Assembly (NCBI RefSeq): GCF_019904295.1
Contig: NZ_CP065362.1
Coordinates: 310,001-374,000, forward strand
Direction: 5' to 3'
Source of the DNA: Ruegeria sp. SCSIO 43209
GTDB lineage: Bacteria; Pseudomonadota; Alphaproteobacteria; Rhodobacterales; Rhodobacteraceae
DNA length: 64,000 nucleotides
Made by a program: the position numbers and the translations under genes. The first letter of the stretch is position 1. The number at the start of each line of letters is the position of its first letter. Under the pieces are notes generated by a model. The model saw only the letters and a program-made list of their open reading frames with translations, ran no database searches and was not told where the DNA came from. Below are positions 8,043 to 17,315 of the stretch, one piece after another.

Positions 8043-9806
8043 GTGAGCAATCAAGGGCCAAAACGCGTGAGCTTGAAAAACCGCAACACCCCGCCTCAGC
8101 GCCATGAGCTGCGAAAGGTGCGTAATCAGGGGAACAGTTTCCTGGCGCTTGCCTTCATTTTCAGCGTTTTTGTCAATCTGCTTATGCTGACCGGACCGCT
8201 GTTCATGCTGCAAGTGTATGATCGGGTCCTTGGGTCACGCTCGGTCGAGACTTTATCAGCGCTATTTCTGCTTGTCGCGCTGCTTTATGCGCTGATGGCG
8301 ATGTTGGACTATGCGCGCGGCCGAATTGTGGCTCGGTTCGGAGCGCGATTTCAATCAGCACTCGATGAACGCGTGTTTGAAGGGACCATGCGACGCGCAT
8401 TGTTCCCACAGGTTCGATCAGCACCTGCGACTGCATTGCGAGATCTAGAATCGATCCGTGCACTATGTGCCTCGCCCGTTTTGTTGGCGGTGATGGACAT
8501 CCCTTGGACTCCAATCTTTGTGGCTGCAATTTTCCTGTTCCACCCGTTGCTAGGCTGGTTGGCCGTCGCAGGCGGAACGCTTCTGGTTGTTATCGCCCTA
8601 CTAAACCAAGCGTTGACCCATCGCAAAGTGGCAGATGCTCAAATCGCCTCTGCCAAAGCAAATGCATTTTCTGAACACGCCAGACAAGCTGCCGAGGTCG
8701 TCAGATCTCAGGGCATGCAGGAAGATGTCTCAAAACGCTGGTTGAACCAACGCACCGAGGCGCTTTCTCAATCCATATCCGCAAGCGACTGGACCGGCAG
8801 CTTTACTTCGTTGACCAAGTCTCTGCGGCTGTTTTTGCAATCCGCCATGCTGGCGCTTGGCGCGTTGCTGGTTCTGCGCAACGAAATGACGCCCGGTGCT
8901 ATGATTGCTGGCACGATCCTTCTAGGTCGCGCTTTGGCTCCGGTCGAAATGGCGGTGGGTCAATGGTCGATGATCGAACGCGCGCGCACGGCATGGATTA
9001 ACCTGAACACATTTCTTGATTCAACGCCCCCCGAGGCGTCGCGCACCAAACTGCCCGTTCCCAAAGCACATCTTGTCGCAAAGGGCCTGACGGTGATCCC
9101 TCCGGGCGCGAAGACACCGACACTACGGAATGCGGCACTTGAGTTGCGCCCCGGCACAGCTCTGGGTGTGATTGGTAAAAGTGGGTCTGGCAAAACAACC
9201 CTAGCCAAAGCGTTGTTGGGCCTTTGGCAACCGGCGGCAGGGGAAATCCGTTTGGCCGGCGCTACACTTGATCAATACGACCCTGATGATCTTGGGCAAC
9301 ATATTGGCTATTTGCCACAGCAAGTGACCCTCTTTAACGGAACGGTTGCTGAAAATATCGCCCGGATGTCACAAACCCCTGATCCCGAAGCTGTAGTTGC
9401 CGCAGCGAAAACAGCCAATGCGCATGAGCTGATTCTGGGGCTTGAGAAAGGATACGATACCTTCCTTGAGGGCAATGACAGCCAGCTTTCCGGTGGGCAG
9501 AAACAGCGGATTGCATTGGCGCGCGCTCTCTATGGTAATCCGGTATTGTTGATTCTGGATGAGCCAAACTCGGCCCTGGATGCAGACGGAACCCTCGCCC
9601 TGAACAACGCGGTCCGCGAGCTCAAGAGCGCGGGCAAATCCACGATTATCATGACGCACCGGCCTCAAGCGATCTCGGAATGCGACGATCTTGTCGTTGT
9701 CGAGAAAGGCCAGATCGTCAAATCCGGTGGGCGCGATGAAGTTTTGAACACGATGGTCCAAAACGCCAACGTTATCAAAAGGCACCTGAACAAGGTGGGT
9801 GAATAA
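8043..9806 (+). CDS. Type I secretion ABC transporter/permease (PrtD family)
   Basis: A 587-residue exporter with a fused membrane domain and ATPase, the size and order of PrtD/AprD/HasD proteins. It has no N-terminal C39-like domain. Transmembrane helices start near residue 33 (FLALAFIFSVFVNLLML). The ATPase has Walker A GKSGSGKTTLAKALLG (about 376), signature LSGGQKQRIALARAL (about 482) and Walker B with the PrtD-typical LILDEPNSALD (about 502). It would energise secretion of C-terminal-signal (RTX) proteins through an adaptor and a TolC-type channel. The start is GTG. Its stop overlaps the ATG of the adaptor gene (TAATG), so the two are coupled. Likely cargo is the RTX protein gene immediately downstream on the opposite strand. 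No TolC gene accompanies the pair. Confidence 0.93.
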   Translation: MSNQGPKRVSLKNRNTPPQRHELRKVRNQGNSFLALAFIFSVFVNLLMLTGPLFMLQVYDRVLGSRSVETLSALFLLVALLYALMAMLDYARGRIVARFGARFQSALDERVFEGTMRRALFPQVRSAPATALRDLESIRALCASPVLLAVMDIPWTPIFVAAIFLFHPLLGWLAVAGGTLLVVIALLNQALTHRKVADAQIASAKANAFSEHARQAAEVVRSQGMQEDVSKRWLNQRTEALSQSISASDWTGSFTSLTKSLRLFLQSAMLALGALLVLRNEMTPGAMIAGTILLGRALAPVEMAVGQWSMIERARTAWINLNTFLDSTPPEASRTKLPVPKAHLVAKGLTVIPPGAKTPTLRNAALELRPGTALGVIGKSGSGKTTLAKALLGLWQPAAGEIRLAGATLDQYDPDDLGQHIGYLPQQVTLFNGTVAENIARMSQTPDPEAVVAAAKTANAHELILGLEKGYDTFLEGNDSQLSGGQKQRIALARALYGNPVLLILDEPNSALDADGTLALNNAVRELKSAGKSTIIMTHRPQAISECDDLVVVEKGQIVKSGGRDEVLNTMVQNANVIKRHLNKVGE

Positions 9807-11113
9807 TGGCAGACAAGAGTTCACGTCCCGTTTGGAGTATTAAAGCGCCCGCTTTTGTCGGCCTTTTGGCTCTGGCAGTTTTGATCCTGGGACTGGGATT
9901 ATGGAGCGTCCGCACTGAGCTGGCCGGTGCTATTATCTCGCAAGGTGTGATCGAAGTTCAGAGCAATCGTCAGGTCATCGAACACCCCGATGGTGGCGTT
10001 GTAGGCGAGATATTCGTTCGTGACGGTGACGCAGTGGCGCGTGGGGACATGATGCTGCGGCTTGACGATACGTTTTTGGCCTCGGAACAAACGATCGTGG
10101 AATCTCAGCTATTTGAGTTACTTGCCCGAAAGACCCGGCTAGAGGCTGAACGGGATGGTGCGAACGCAGATACGTTGAAGAAAAATCTGCAAGAGCTCAA
10201 AACCCGCGAATCGATCGACGACGATCTGTTGGAAGGCCAACAACGTCTGTTCAACGCCAGGTTGGAAACGCTGACCCAGCAGATCGACCAGCTTGGGAAA
10301 CAGAAGATACAGATCCAGAACGAGATTGAGGGGACGCAGGCGCAATTGGCGTCACTGAATACTCAGGTTGAATTGATCAGAACGGAGCTCGAAGATCAGC
10401 AAGGTTTGCTTGATCGCGGCCTGACGCAGGCCAGCCGCGTTTCTGCATTGCAGCGGGAAGAGGCAAATCTAACAGGGCAAATTGGCAGCCTCGAATCCAC
10501 AGTTGCGCGACTGACAGGCCAGATCGCTACGACCGAAATTCAAATTGTTGAATTGCAGGCCACGCGGCGCGAAGAAGCCATCACCGAGCTTCGGGATGTG
10601 CAGTCTCGCGTTGTAGAACTGGCAGAACGTCGTCTTTCCCTTTCCGAGCGTTTGTCGCGTCTAGACATCCGTGCACCCGTCGCTGGCACAGTTTACGACA
10701 GTCAGGTTTTTGCCATCCAGTCTGTGATCCAGCCGGGTGAGCCGATGATGTATGTAGTGCCGCAGGATACGCCCTTGTTGGTCGCAGCACGGGTGGATGC
10801 GTTGCATGTGGATCAGTTACATCGCGGACAGGAAGTCGCCCTGCGCTTTCCCGCATTCAATCAACGCGACACGCCCGAGCTGAATGGCCGTGTGATCAAT
10901 GTCTCAGCAGATTCATTCACAGATGAGACAAGCGGCTTTACCTTCTACCGTGCTGAAGTTGTGCCTGACGAAGGACAACTGGACCGTTTGAATGGCCAGG
11001 AACTGTTGCCGGGTATGCCTGTCGAAGCCATGATCAAAACTGATGAACGCACTCCGCTTTCTTACCTGGTCAAACCATTGGCAGATTACTTCTACCGCGC
11101 GTTTCGAGAATAG
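9806..11113 (+). CDS. HlyD family type I secretion membrane-fusion protein (PrtE-like)
   Basis: A 435-residue periplasmic adaptor that joins the inner-membrane exporter to an outer-membrane channel. It has a short cytosolic N-terminus, one transmembrane helix (about 14-33, LLALAVLILGLGLW), a biotinyl-lipoyl half motif with VIEHPDGGVVGEI, and a long coiled coil (about 90-270) rich in Gln, Leu and Glu. The second half motif (LDIRAPVAGTVYDSQV) and a C-terminal beta-barrel domain ending KPLADYFYRAFRE follow, the classic PrtE/HlyD tail. Translation is coupled to the preceding exporter by a one-base overlap. It ends 20 bp from the convergent RTX gene. Together the two genes form a two-component PrtDE-type system that must borrow a TolC from elsewhere. 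Confidence 0.93.
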   Translation: MADKSSRPVWSIKAPAFVGLLALAVLILGLGLWSVRTELAGAIISQGVIEVQSNRQVIEHPDGGVVGEIFVRDGDAVARGDMMLRLDDTFLASEQTIVESQLFELLARKTRLEAERDGANADTLKKNLQELKTRESIDDDLLEGQQRLFNARLETLTQQIDQLGKQKIQIQNEIEGTQAQLASLNTQVELIRTELEDQQGLLDRGLTQASRVSALQREEANLTGQIGSLESTVARLTGQIATTEIQIVELQATRREEAITELRDVQSRVVELAERRLSLSERLSRLDIRAPVAGTVYDSQVFAIQSVIQPGEPMMYVVPQDTPLLVAARVDALHVDQLHRGQEVALRFPAFNQRDTPELNGRVINVSADSFTDETSGFTFYRAEVVPDEGQLDRLNGQELLPGMPVEAMIKTDERTPLSYLVKPLADYFYRAFRE

Positions 11114-11133
11114 CACCGGTCACGCAGTCTCAT

Positions 11134-13179
11134 TCAAACTGCCTCGATATTGCCAAGCAGTATTGAGGTCATGTCGACCGACAGATCACTATCAACAATA
11201 GTGACCTCTGCTCCGGTTTCGTAGGTGACGTTGCTGCGTGAAATTCCGGATAGATCCGCATTTGCATCCAGAAAAACCCACTCAGCGTTGTGCGCAGAAG
11301 GCTGGCCAACCGCAACCTGAAGAATTGCCAGTGCATCCAACGCGTTTACCGATCCATCCCGGGTGATATCGGCCGCGATGTAATTTTCGGCCGTTGCCGG
11401 ACCCCATGTCGGATCAAGTCCAACCGACATGCGCAAAACCTGCAATGCATCCAGCGCTGTTATCTCGCTGCTTGCCGTTGAATACGATTTAATGATGTCC
11501 AATTGGCCGGGAAACGCGCCGTCTGGTAGATCCAGATCAAATTCACCTTGTGCATTTGCCTGCGCAACAATTGCAGACCCTCCGTCTGGGGTGAACCGGA
11601 TTTCAGCATTTCCCAACGCTGCGTTTGGAGTCGTCGAATTCAGCGTGAACCCACCAGCTACCCCGTCTGATGAGTTGTTATCCGGCCCGCTACCCAGATT
11701 GACAGGAATATGATCGGGACCACCAAACCCTGCGCCGAATACCTGCTCAGTTGTCAGGGAGGTGCCATTAGCTGAAACAAGTTCTATCGTTTCGTCGCGA
11801 TAAGCGATTTGGGCGCCTTGAGCGGTGGAAGTGAAATCCAACTGCGCTGGGGTGCGCAGAAAAGGATAATCGGTCAGATCCAAACGATCGGTGCCGGCCT
11901 GAAAGTCCGTGATCACAGTCGGGCCACTTGTTTGACGGATCACAAAGATGTCCGCGCCAGCACCACCCGTCATGGTCGTGGAACTAGTGCCCGTAATCAG
12001 CATATCGTCCCCTGCTCCGCCGTCCAGAATAGTGTCCAGTATGCCGCCTTTTAGCATGTCGTCCTGCGCGGTACCGGTTACTGTACCGAAGCCTTCGACA
12101 ACAATTCCAAGGTCGGCAATCGATACGCTCAACTGAGTGAGCCCTGCATCCTGTTGAGATGATACAAATATCTGCAGCTCATCCCCCATATGCGCAACGC
12201 TGATCGTTTGGACATTTTGCAATCCACTGTCCAGGGTATCAGCAAAACTATCCATATGGATGAGCTGCCCGTCCGGCGTCATTGTAAACAGTGTGATCCC
12301 ATCATCCCCGCCCCCAGCCACCACGAAAACCCGACCATCAACCTCAAGGACTGAAAGATCCTGTACGGCCCCAAACCGGGTATGCAGGGTGTCCAGAATA
12401 TGATCCGTCGGCTTTAACCGCCCGCTGACGCCCAATTCCATAACGCTTAGCGAATTGCTTTGCGATCCAGCCACAACAATCCATGACTTTCCATAGGCTT
12501 GAATTGTCTCAACCGCCGTAGGAGAACTGATGCCCAGCGTTTGGATATCGTCATTACCGGCAACCTCAGAGAGCACGCCACTGCCTTGATCGATCGAATA
12601 TGACGAGATTGTTCCACTGGTTGCATCTGCGCCGACAATGAAATGATTCGACCCCGATTGCAGGGTCTGAAGCGTACTGGCAGACGCGTTGATGCTATGC
12701 GCCGGGCTCAGCGATCCATCACCATTGATACTATAGGTGCCGATCTGGCCTGTGTCCTCATGCGCAAGCGCAAGCAAGTCGCCAGCCCCAATCGTTACCT
12801 GGACCGCTGCAGCGATATCCCCGCCGCCAGTCAAGGCATTGGTTTCTTGCAAGGCACCGATAGTGCCATCCGCGTTTAGTTCATAACCCACAAGCCCTGT
12901 GGCAGTATCGACGTCGAGGACCAGTTGATCATTGCCCGCCAGATGAATCGGGGTTCCGCTGTGCCCGACCTGATAGGCAATCGAGGCATCGAAATATTGT
13001 TGGTCCTGTTCTTGTGGGCCAGCCCCCTCCACAAGGCGCCAAGACACGAGCCCTCCCCCGGATCCGCTCGTGCTGTAAAGATACGTTTCCCCGTTAAACG
13101 TTTTTAAAGCCGTATCGCCGATACCTGAATCGAGCGCTGCGGTCCCCGTTGCCACCACTCTTTCGAACTGAAGCATCAT
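11134..13179 (-). CDS. Secreted RTX beta-propeller protein with dockerin-like repeats
   Basis: A 681-residue protein with no Sec signal, as expected for a type I cargo. Residues about 1-355 look like a lactonase/YncE-type beta-propeller: repeated blades such as NADGTIGAL, NGDGSLSPA and TPDGQLIHM at regular spacing. Residues about 365-420 hold RTX calcium-binding repeats (LDGGAGDDML, MTGGAGADIFVI). Near the C-terminus are two dockerin-like units, ITALDALQVLRMSVG and DITRDGSVNALDALAILQ, each with the aspartate/asparagine pattern of a calcium-binding F-hand. The tail SVDMTSILLGNIEAV is probably part of the export signal region. Start ATG (13179 or 13176) follows AGGGGGT. It faces the PrtDE-like pair and diverges from the giant adhesin. 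Function unknown; a surface or released binding protein is the best guess. Confidence 0.8.
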   Translation of the reverse strand: MMLQFERVVATGTAALDSGIGDTALKTFNGETYLYSTSGSGGGLVSWRLVEGAGPQEQDQQYFDASIAYQVGHSGTPIHLAGNDQLVLDVDTATGLVGYELNADGTIGALQETNALTGGGDIAAAVQVTIGAGDLLALAHEDTGQIGTYSINGDGSLSPAHSINASASTLQTLQSGSNHFIVGADATSGTISSYSIDQGSGVLSEVAGNDDIQTLGISSPTAVETIQAYGKSWIVVAGSQSNSLSVMELGVSGRLKPTDHILDTLHTRFGAVQDLSVLEVDGRVFVVAGGGDDGITLFTMTPDGQLIHMDSFADTLDSGLQNVQTISVAHMGDELQIFVSSQQDAGLTQLSVSIADLGIVVEGFGTVTGTAQDDMLKGGILDTILDGGAGDDMLITGTSSTTMTGGAGADIFVIRQTSGPTVITDFQAGTDRLDLTDYPFLRTPAQLDFTSTAQGAQIAYRDETIELVSANGTSLTTEQVFGAGFGGPDHIPVNLGSGPDNNSSDGVAGGFTLNSTTPNAALGNAEIRFTPDGGSAIVAQANAQGEFDLDLPDGAFPGQLDIIKSYSTASSEITALDALQVLRMSVGLDPTWGPATAENYIAADITRDGSVNALDALAILQVAVGQPSAHNAEWVFLDANADLSGISRSNVTYETGAEVTIVDSDLSVDMTSILLGNIEAV

Positions 13180-13396
13180 CGCCCGTTACCCCCTGCCACC
13201 CCTGGCAACACATACAGGATGAAGCGATGTTCGGTTCTGAACCAGAACAGAAATGTGGTGAAAACAAGGACTTCAGTTCCAGATTAACTCAAATTTTTCG
13301 CAGCGGTCGAATGGCTCAGAAGATCAAACCACAGACCAGATCGGCCGAAAACAGCATATCACGCAACGACCAGCGTCCATCTAATGAGAGGGCAAA
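13180..13396. promoter_or_regulatory. Divergent promoter region between two RTX-protein genes
   Basis: The 217-bp gap separates the divergently transcribed beta-propeller RTX gene and the Ig-repeat adhesin. Both start codons have good ribosome binding sites at its edges (AGGGGGT on the minus side, GAGAGGG on the plus side). Shared regulation of the two surface proteins is likely. No specific operator could be identified by eye. Confidence 0.45.
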
Positions 13397-16300
13397 ATGA
13401 CCAAAGATACCGTTTCGACCAATAAATCGACCACGGACGCCGGGCCCGATGCGCAACGTACGCGCCATATCCGCAAATGGTTCGACAAAAAACTTCAGCG
13501 ATGGGTAGGACGCGGGGTTGCTGGCGGCCTTGGCTCGACACTATTCGCATTACCAGCTCTTGCGCAGGCCACCGATGAACAGCTTGCGTCACATCAGTTT
13601 GCTGAGTCAATTCCGGGCGTTCGGGTGGCAAAGCTGCTTTCGAATGGCGACGTGCAGCTGAAACTGACAGATGGGCGGACGATTGTTGTCTCTGCCGAGA
13701 ACGTACAGATTCTGGAAAACGGCACCATAATGGTTGCAGATGAAGTCGTCGGCGAAATTGCACAATTAGGTCTAGCCGCAGAGGCCGCAGGTGCGACCGC
13801 AGCGACCGCAGGTGGCGTAAGCGGTGCCGGGCTGGCCTTGGGCGGGCTGGGAATAGCCGGTGCTGCAGCTGCCGGTGGCGGAGGCGGCGGCGGTGGAGAC
13901 AGCGACGATGAAACTGATGCCGAACCCACCGTTACCCCCTCACCTCCTCGACCGCCCAGCCTGAACCTGGCTGAGCTGCAATCAAACGCATTGAGCAATC
14001 TCAGCAGCCAAACAACAGCGCCGGATGGAACAACGACTGTCGAAGTTACCATCGGATCGGTGACAAAATCAGTCACTCCTGCAGGCGACGGAAGCTGGAG
14101 CGTTTCACTGACGCAGGCCGAGGCAGCGGCCCTGCCTCAGGGGATCTCGGATGTTTCCGTGCGCCATCTGGATGGTAGCGGGATGGAGCTATCGGCTGAA
14201 ACCGCAAGGTTCGACGTTGATACCATTCCGCCGGTCCTGACCATCGATACATTCTCGGCGGGTGCGGTAATGAATGCTGCAGAACAAGGCACAAATCTCG
14301 AAATCTCTGGCACAACGGATGCCGAGAATGGGCAGACCGTAACGGTAGCGATTGGTGGACAATCCTATAGTGGCACCGTTTCGGGCGGCGGCTGGAGCGT
14401 TTCGGTGCCCGCTTCAGATCTTACCACGCTGCCAGACGGGTCAAGCGTCACGGTGACGGCTGATGTATCGGATCGCGCTGGGAACCCAGCAGCTCAGGCC
14501 AATGGAAGTTTTGACACTGATCTGACCGCGCCTGATCTGACACTAAACCCAGTGGGTGGCGGTTCAATAGATCTGGCCGATGTCGTTGGGGATCTTGTCT
14601 TGTCGGGCACGACCACAGCTGAAAACGGCCGGGTGGTCAATGTATCTTTCGACGGTCAGGATTACACGGGTTCTGTATCGGGCGGCAGTTGGTCAGTGAC
14701 GATCCCGAATGCCGATTTGTCTGGTTTGGCTACCGGTGTGCCCGCATCCGTTTCAGTTGCCGTCAGCGACACAGCAGGCAATTCGGCAACACCAATATCG
14801 GTCTCCGTTCCGGTCGATCTTACGGGCCCATCAATTGCAATCACTCCCTTGTCGGTCGGGGCTATCCTGAATGCGGTCGAAACCGGATCTGACCTGGTCG
14901 TAAGCGGGACAACAGGGAACGTAACCGACGGGCAGCAGGTAACAGTAACCCTTGATGGGCAGACTTATACCGACTCGGTCTCGGGCGGCAGTTGGATTGT
15001 GACAATCCCCAGCGCCGATCTCATAGCGCTTGCCGATGGTGGAGACTTCAATATCACGGGCGACGTGACGGACGCCGACGGCCTTGTCGCCCCGCAAGCC
15101 AGCGTCAACTTATCCAAAGATGTTACCGCCCCAACTCTGAGTATCGACAATTTTTCGGGCGGAGCGGTTTTGAATGCTGCGGAACGTAGTACGAACTTGA
15201 CCATTACGGGCACTACATCCGCCGAAGATGGTCAGACAATCACCGTAAATCTGAACGGCCAATCCTACACTGGACAGGCCTCAACCGGGGGGTGGTCGGT
15301 GAGTGTCCCCTCGGCGGATTTGGCGGCGCTACCCGATGGGGCCACGATCAGCGTGACAGCGGATGTCTCGGATGCCGCCGGTAATCTGGCGATACAGGCG
15401 ACCAACAGCTTCGACACGGACTTCACCGCCCCATCGCTTGCCATTTCATCGCTATCCGACGGAGCCGTGGTGAACCTAGCCGAACAGGCAACGGATCTGG
15501 TCGTATCGGGGACATCTGACGCCGCGAATGGCACGCAAGTTTCAGTACAAATTGTCCAGTCCGGAGGTGCAGTTCTGGTCGGCGGGACCGCTACAGTCAA
15601 CAGCGGCACCTGGACTTACACAGCTGCCGCTGCCGATTTGAGCGGCCTGCAGGACGGTCAACCTTATGACGTGAATGCATCGATCGCGGATGCGGCTGGC
15701 AACACGAATGCGGCGACCACCAGCTTCGGCACCGACCTCAGCGCACCAACAATTGCATTGAACCCGCTTTCGGTTGGTTCCGTTCTGGATATCGTTGAAC
15801 AGGGAACGGATCTCTGCGTGTCGGGGACAACAAATGCCGAGGACGGGCAGACTGTCACTGTAAGCCTGAATGGTCAGACCTACGGCGCGGTGGTTTCGGG
15901 TGGCTTGTGGAGCACAAGCATTCCTTCGGCGGATTTGACCGGCTTGGCAGATGGCGGCAGTTTTGCGGTCACGGCCTCGGTTCAAGACGCCGCAGGAAAC
16001 CCCGCAACCGATGCGACAACCATGTTGGCTACGGATTTCAAGCCTATCCTCTATATCGATGATCTGGGTTCCAACAATGCCGTCTCGCTGAGCGATGCAC
16101 AAAACACTGGAATGACCGTATCAGGCAGTTCCGCAGGCCTGTCTGCCGGACAAGCGGTCGATGTCACGCTTAACTCGGTCTCGCTTGGTTCGGCCACAGT
16201 TGCAGCCGATGGGAGCTGGACCCTGTCCGCGCCTGCTGCAAGCTTTGCCTCGATTGAAGCGGGAGACGCCCTCGATTTCGCGGCACAGGCGACAGTCGCA

Positions 16301-17251
16301 GGCGGCCCCGATCCTGATCCGGTGTCCGAACAGGCAATTGCTCATGTTCCGGCGGCCTACACCATCGTTGAAGCCGGTCGCAGCGGAACGACAGTGACGT
16401 TCGAGGTCTACGCAGATTCCGATCGCGATATCTCAAGCGGTCTGGCCTTTACCGCCGAGCTGGGGTTCGATCCTTCGGTGGCGACCTACGATAGCGGCTC
16501 CGAGACAGAAAACCCTGACTTCAATCTCTTTCTGGCTAACCCGAATGGAGGTTCCGCAATCAGTTTCGCGGGCGCGGCCACGAGCTATGGGGATTTATCG
16601 CAGCCTGTGGTGACATTTACCATGACAGTTCAGGACGCGAACCAACCCATCGTCTTGACGTTGACCACTCCAGACGGAGGGCCATCACAGCTCCATCTCG
16701 GCACCAGTGGGAATGATACCATTACGGGCTCGGATGTTGATGATGTCATCCGCGGCAACCAGGGCGACGACACCATAGATGTGTCCGGGGCGGGTCGAGA
16801 CGTCATCGTTTTCGAAGCTGACCCATCTTCAAATGGCATTGATACGATCAATGGTTTCACACTGGGCCCAGCAGCCAGCGATTCTGACGCCTTGATGTTC
16901 CAGGGGTTGAATACCACATCGCTTCGCGGCGACGGGACCGGTGTGGAGACCTTGGTGGCCGGCAGCACAATTGGTGCCAACACCGGGTTCGTCGGGCTGG
17001 AGACCACGCTTTCGGACCTTGATCTGGATACAATCACTAACGCAGCAGAAAACCTGAATGGTGCTCAATCAGGTGATGAGATGTATCTGCTGGCAACGGA
17101 CGGCACTGACAGCATTCTGGTCAAGGTTGACTACTCTGGCCCAGATTCGGCGTCGGTCGAAGCGCTTGCACAGTTCGATGGCCTTTCCGATCTGAGCAGT
17201 TTGTCCGACGACAACATCCTGATCACCGACCCAACTGGCGCTTCAGCCTAA
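13397..17251 (+). CDS. Giant Ig-repeat RTX adhesin (BapA/LapA-like), type I secretion substrate
   Basis: A 1,284-residue surface protein. Residues about 1-185 are a non-repetitive head with a beta-rich segment (VRVAKLLSNGDVQLKLTDG) and a Gly/Ala-rich tract containing eight consecutive glycines, resembling the BapA prefix region. Six tandem Ig-like units of 99-105 residues follow (unit starts near 14229, 14528, 14825, 15128, 15428 and 15743). Each has a DGQTVTV-like strand and a GGSWSVTIPSADL-like strand. A further diverged unit, then a cohesin-like segment (about 990-1085; ITE/TFEVYADSDRDI and LGFDPSVATYDSG), precede RTX repeats (GTSGNDTITGSDVDDVIRG) near residue 1100. Acidic C-terminus, one internal Cys only. 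RBS GAGAGG precedes the ATG. It is probably exported by the LapBC-like pair downstream and mediates attachment or biofilm formation. Confidence 0.88.
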   Translation: MTKDTVSTNKSTTDAGPDAQRTRHIRKWFDKKLQRWVGRGVAGGLGSTLFALPALAQATDEQLASHQFAESIPGVRVAKLLSNGDVQLKLTDGRTIVVSAENVQILENGTIMVADEVVGEIAQLGLAAEAAGATAATAGGVSGAGLALGGLGIAGAAAAGGGGGGGGDSDDETDAEPTVTPSPPRPPSLNLAELQSNALSNLSSQTTAPDGTTTVEVTIGSVTKSVTPAGDGSWSVSLTQAEAAALPQGISDVSVRHLDGSGMELSAETARFDVDTIPPVLTIDTFSAGAVMNAAEQGTNLEISGTTDAENGQTVTVAIGGQSYSGTVSGGGWSVSVPASDLTTLPDGSSVTVTADVSDRAGNPAAQANGSFDTDLTAPDLTLNPVGGGSIDLADVVGDLVLSGTTTAENGRVVNVSFDGQDYTGSVSGGSWSVTIPNADLSGLATGVPASVSVAVSDTAGNSATPISVSVPVDLTGPSIAITPLSVGAILNAVETGSDLVVSGTTGNVTDGQQVTVTLDGQTYTDSVSGGSWIVTIPSADLIALADGGDFNITGDVTDADGLVAPQASVNLSKDVTAPTLSIDNFSGGAVLNAAERSTNLTITGTTSAEDGQTITVNLNGQSYTGQASTGGWSVSVPSADLAALPDGATISVTADVSDAAGNLAIQATNSFDTDFTAPSLAISSLSDGAVVNLAEQATDLVVSGTSDAANGTQVSVQIVQSGGAVLVGGTATVNSGTWTYTAAAADLSGLQDGQPYDVNASIADAAGNTNAATTSFGTDLSAPTIALNPLSVGSVLDIVEQGTDLCVSGTTNAEDGQTVTVSLNGQTYGAVVSGGLWSTSIPSADLTGLADGGSFAVTASVQDAAGNPATDATTMLATDFKPILYIDDLGSNNAVSLSDAQNTGMTVSGSSAGLSAGQAVDVTLNSVSLGSATVAADGSWTLSAPAASFASIEAGDALDFAAQATVAGGPDPDPVSEQAIAHVPAAYTIVEAGRSGTTVTFEVYADSDRDISSGLAFTAELGFDPSVATYDSGSETENPDFNLFLANPNGGSAISFAGAATSYGDLSQPVVTFTMTVQDANQPIVLTLTTPDGGPSQLHLGTSGNDTITGSDVDDVIRGNQGDDTIDVSGAGRDVIVFEADPSSNGIDTINGFTLGPAASDSDALMFQGLNTTSLRGDGTGVETLVAGSTIGANTGFVGLETTLSDLDLDTITNAAENLNGAQSGDEMYLLATDGTDSILVKVDYSGPDSASVEALAQFDGLSDLSSLSDDNILITDPTGASA
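14229..16040 (+). repeat. Six tandem ~300-bp repeats encoding Ig-like domains
   Basis: Unit boundaries fall at the conserved APxL/I motif: about 14229, 14528, 14825, 15128, 15428 and 15743, ending near 16040. Intervals are 299, 297, 303, 300, 315 and about 297 bp. The fifth unit is longer because the central strand is replaced by a segment beginning VSVQIVQSGG. Units are clearly related at protein level but diverged in DNA, so they are not recent duplications. Confidence 0.85.
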
Positions 17252-17315
17252 ACGGCGCACGTAGCTTGGGGCGATGCACAAATGTAGCCTCGCCTCTTCA
17301 GAACAAGAGGATCAC

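Noticed and set aside
14229..16040. Regularly spaced repeats as a possible CRISPR array
   Set aside because: The 300-bp units are in-frame protein domains, diverged in DNA, with no short identical repeats.
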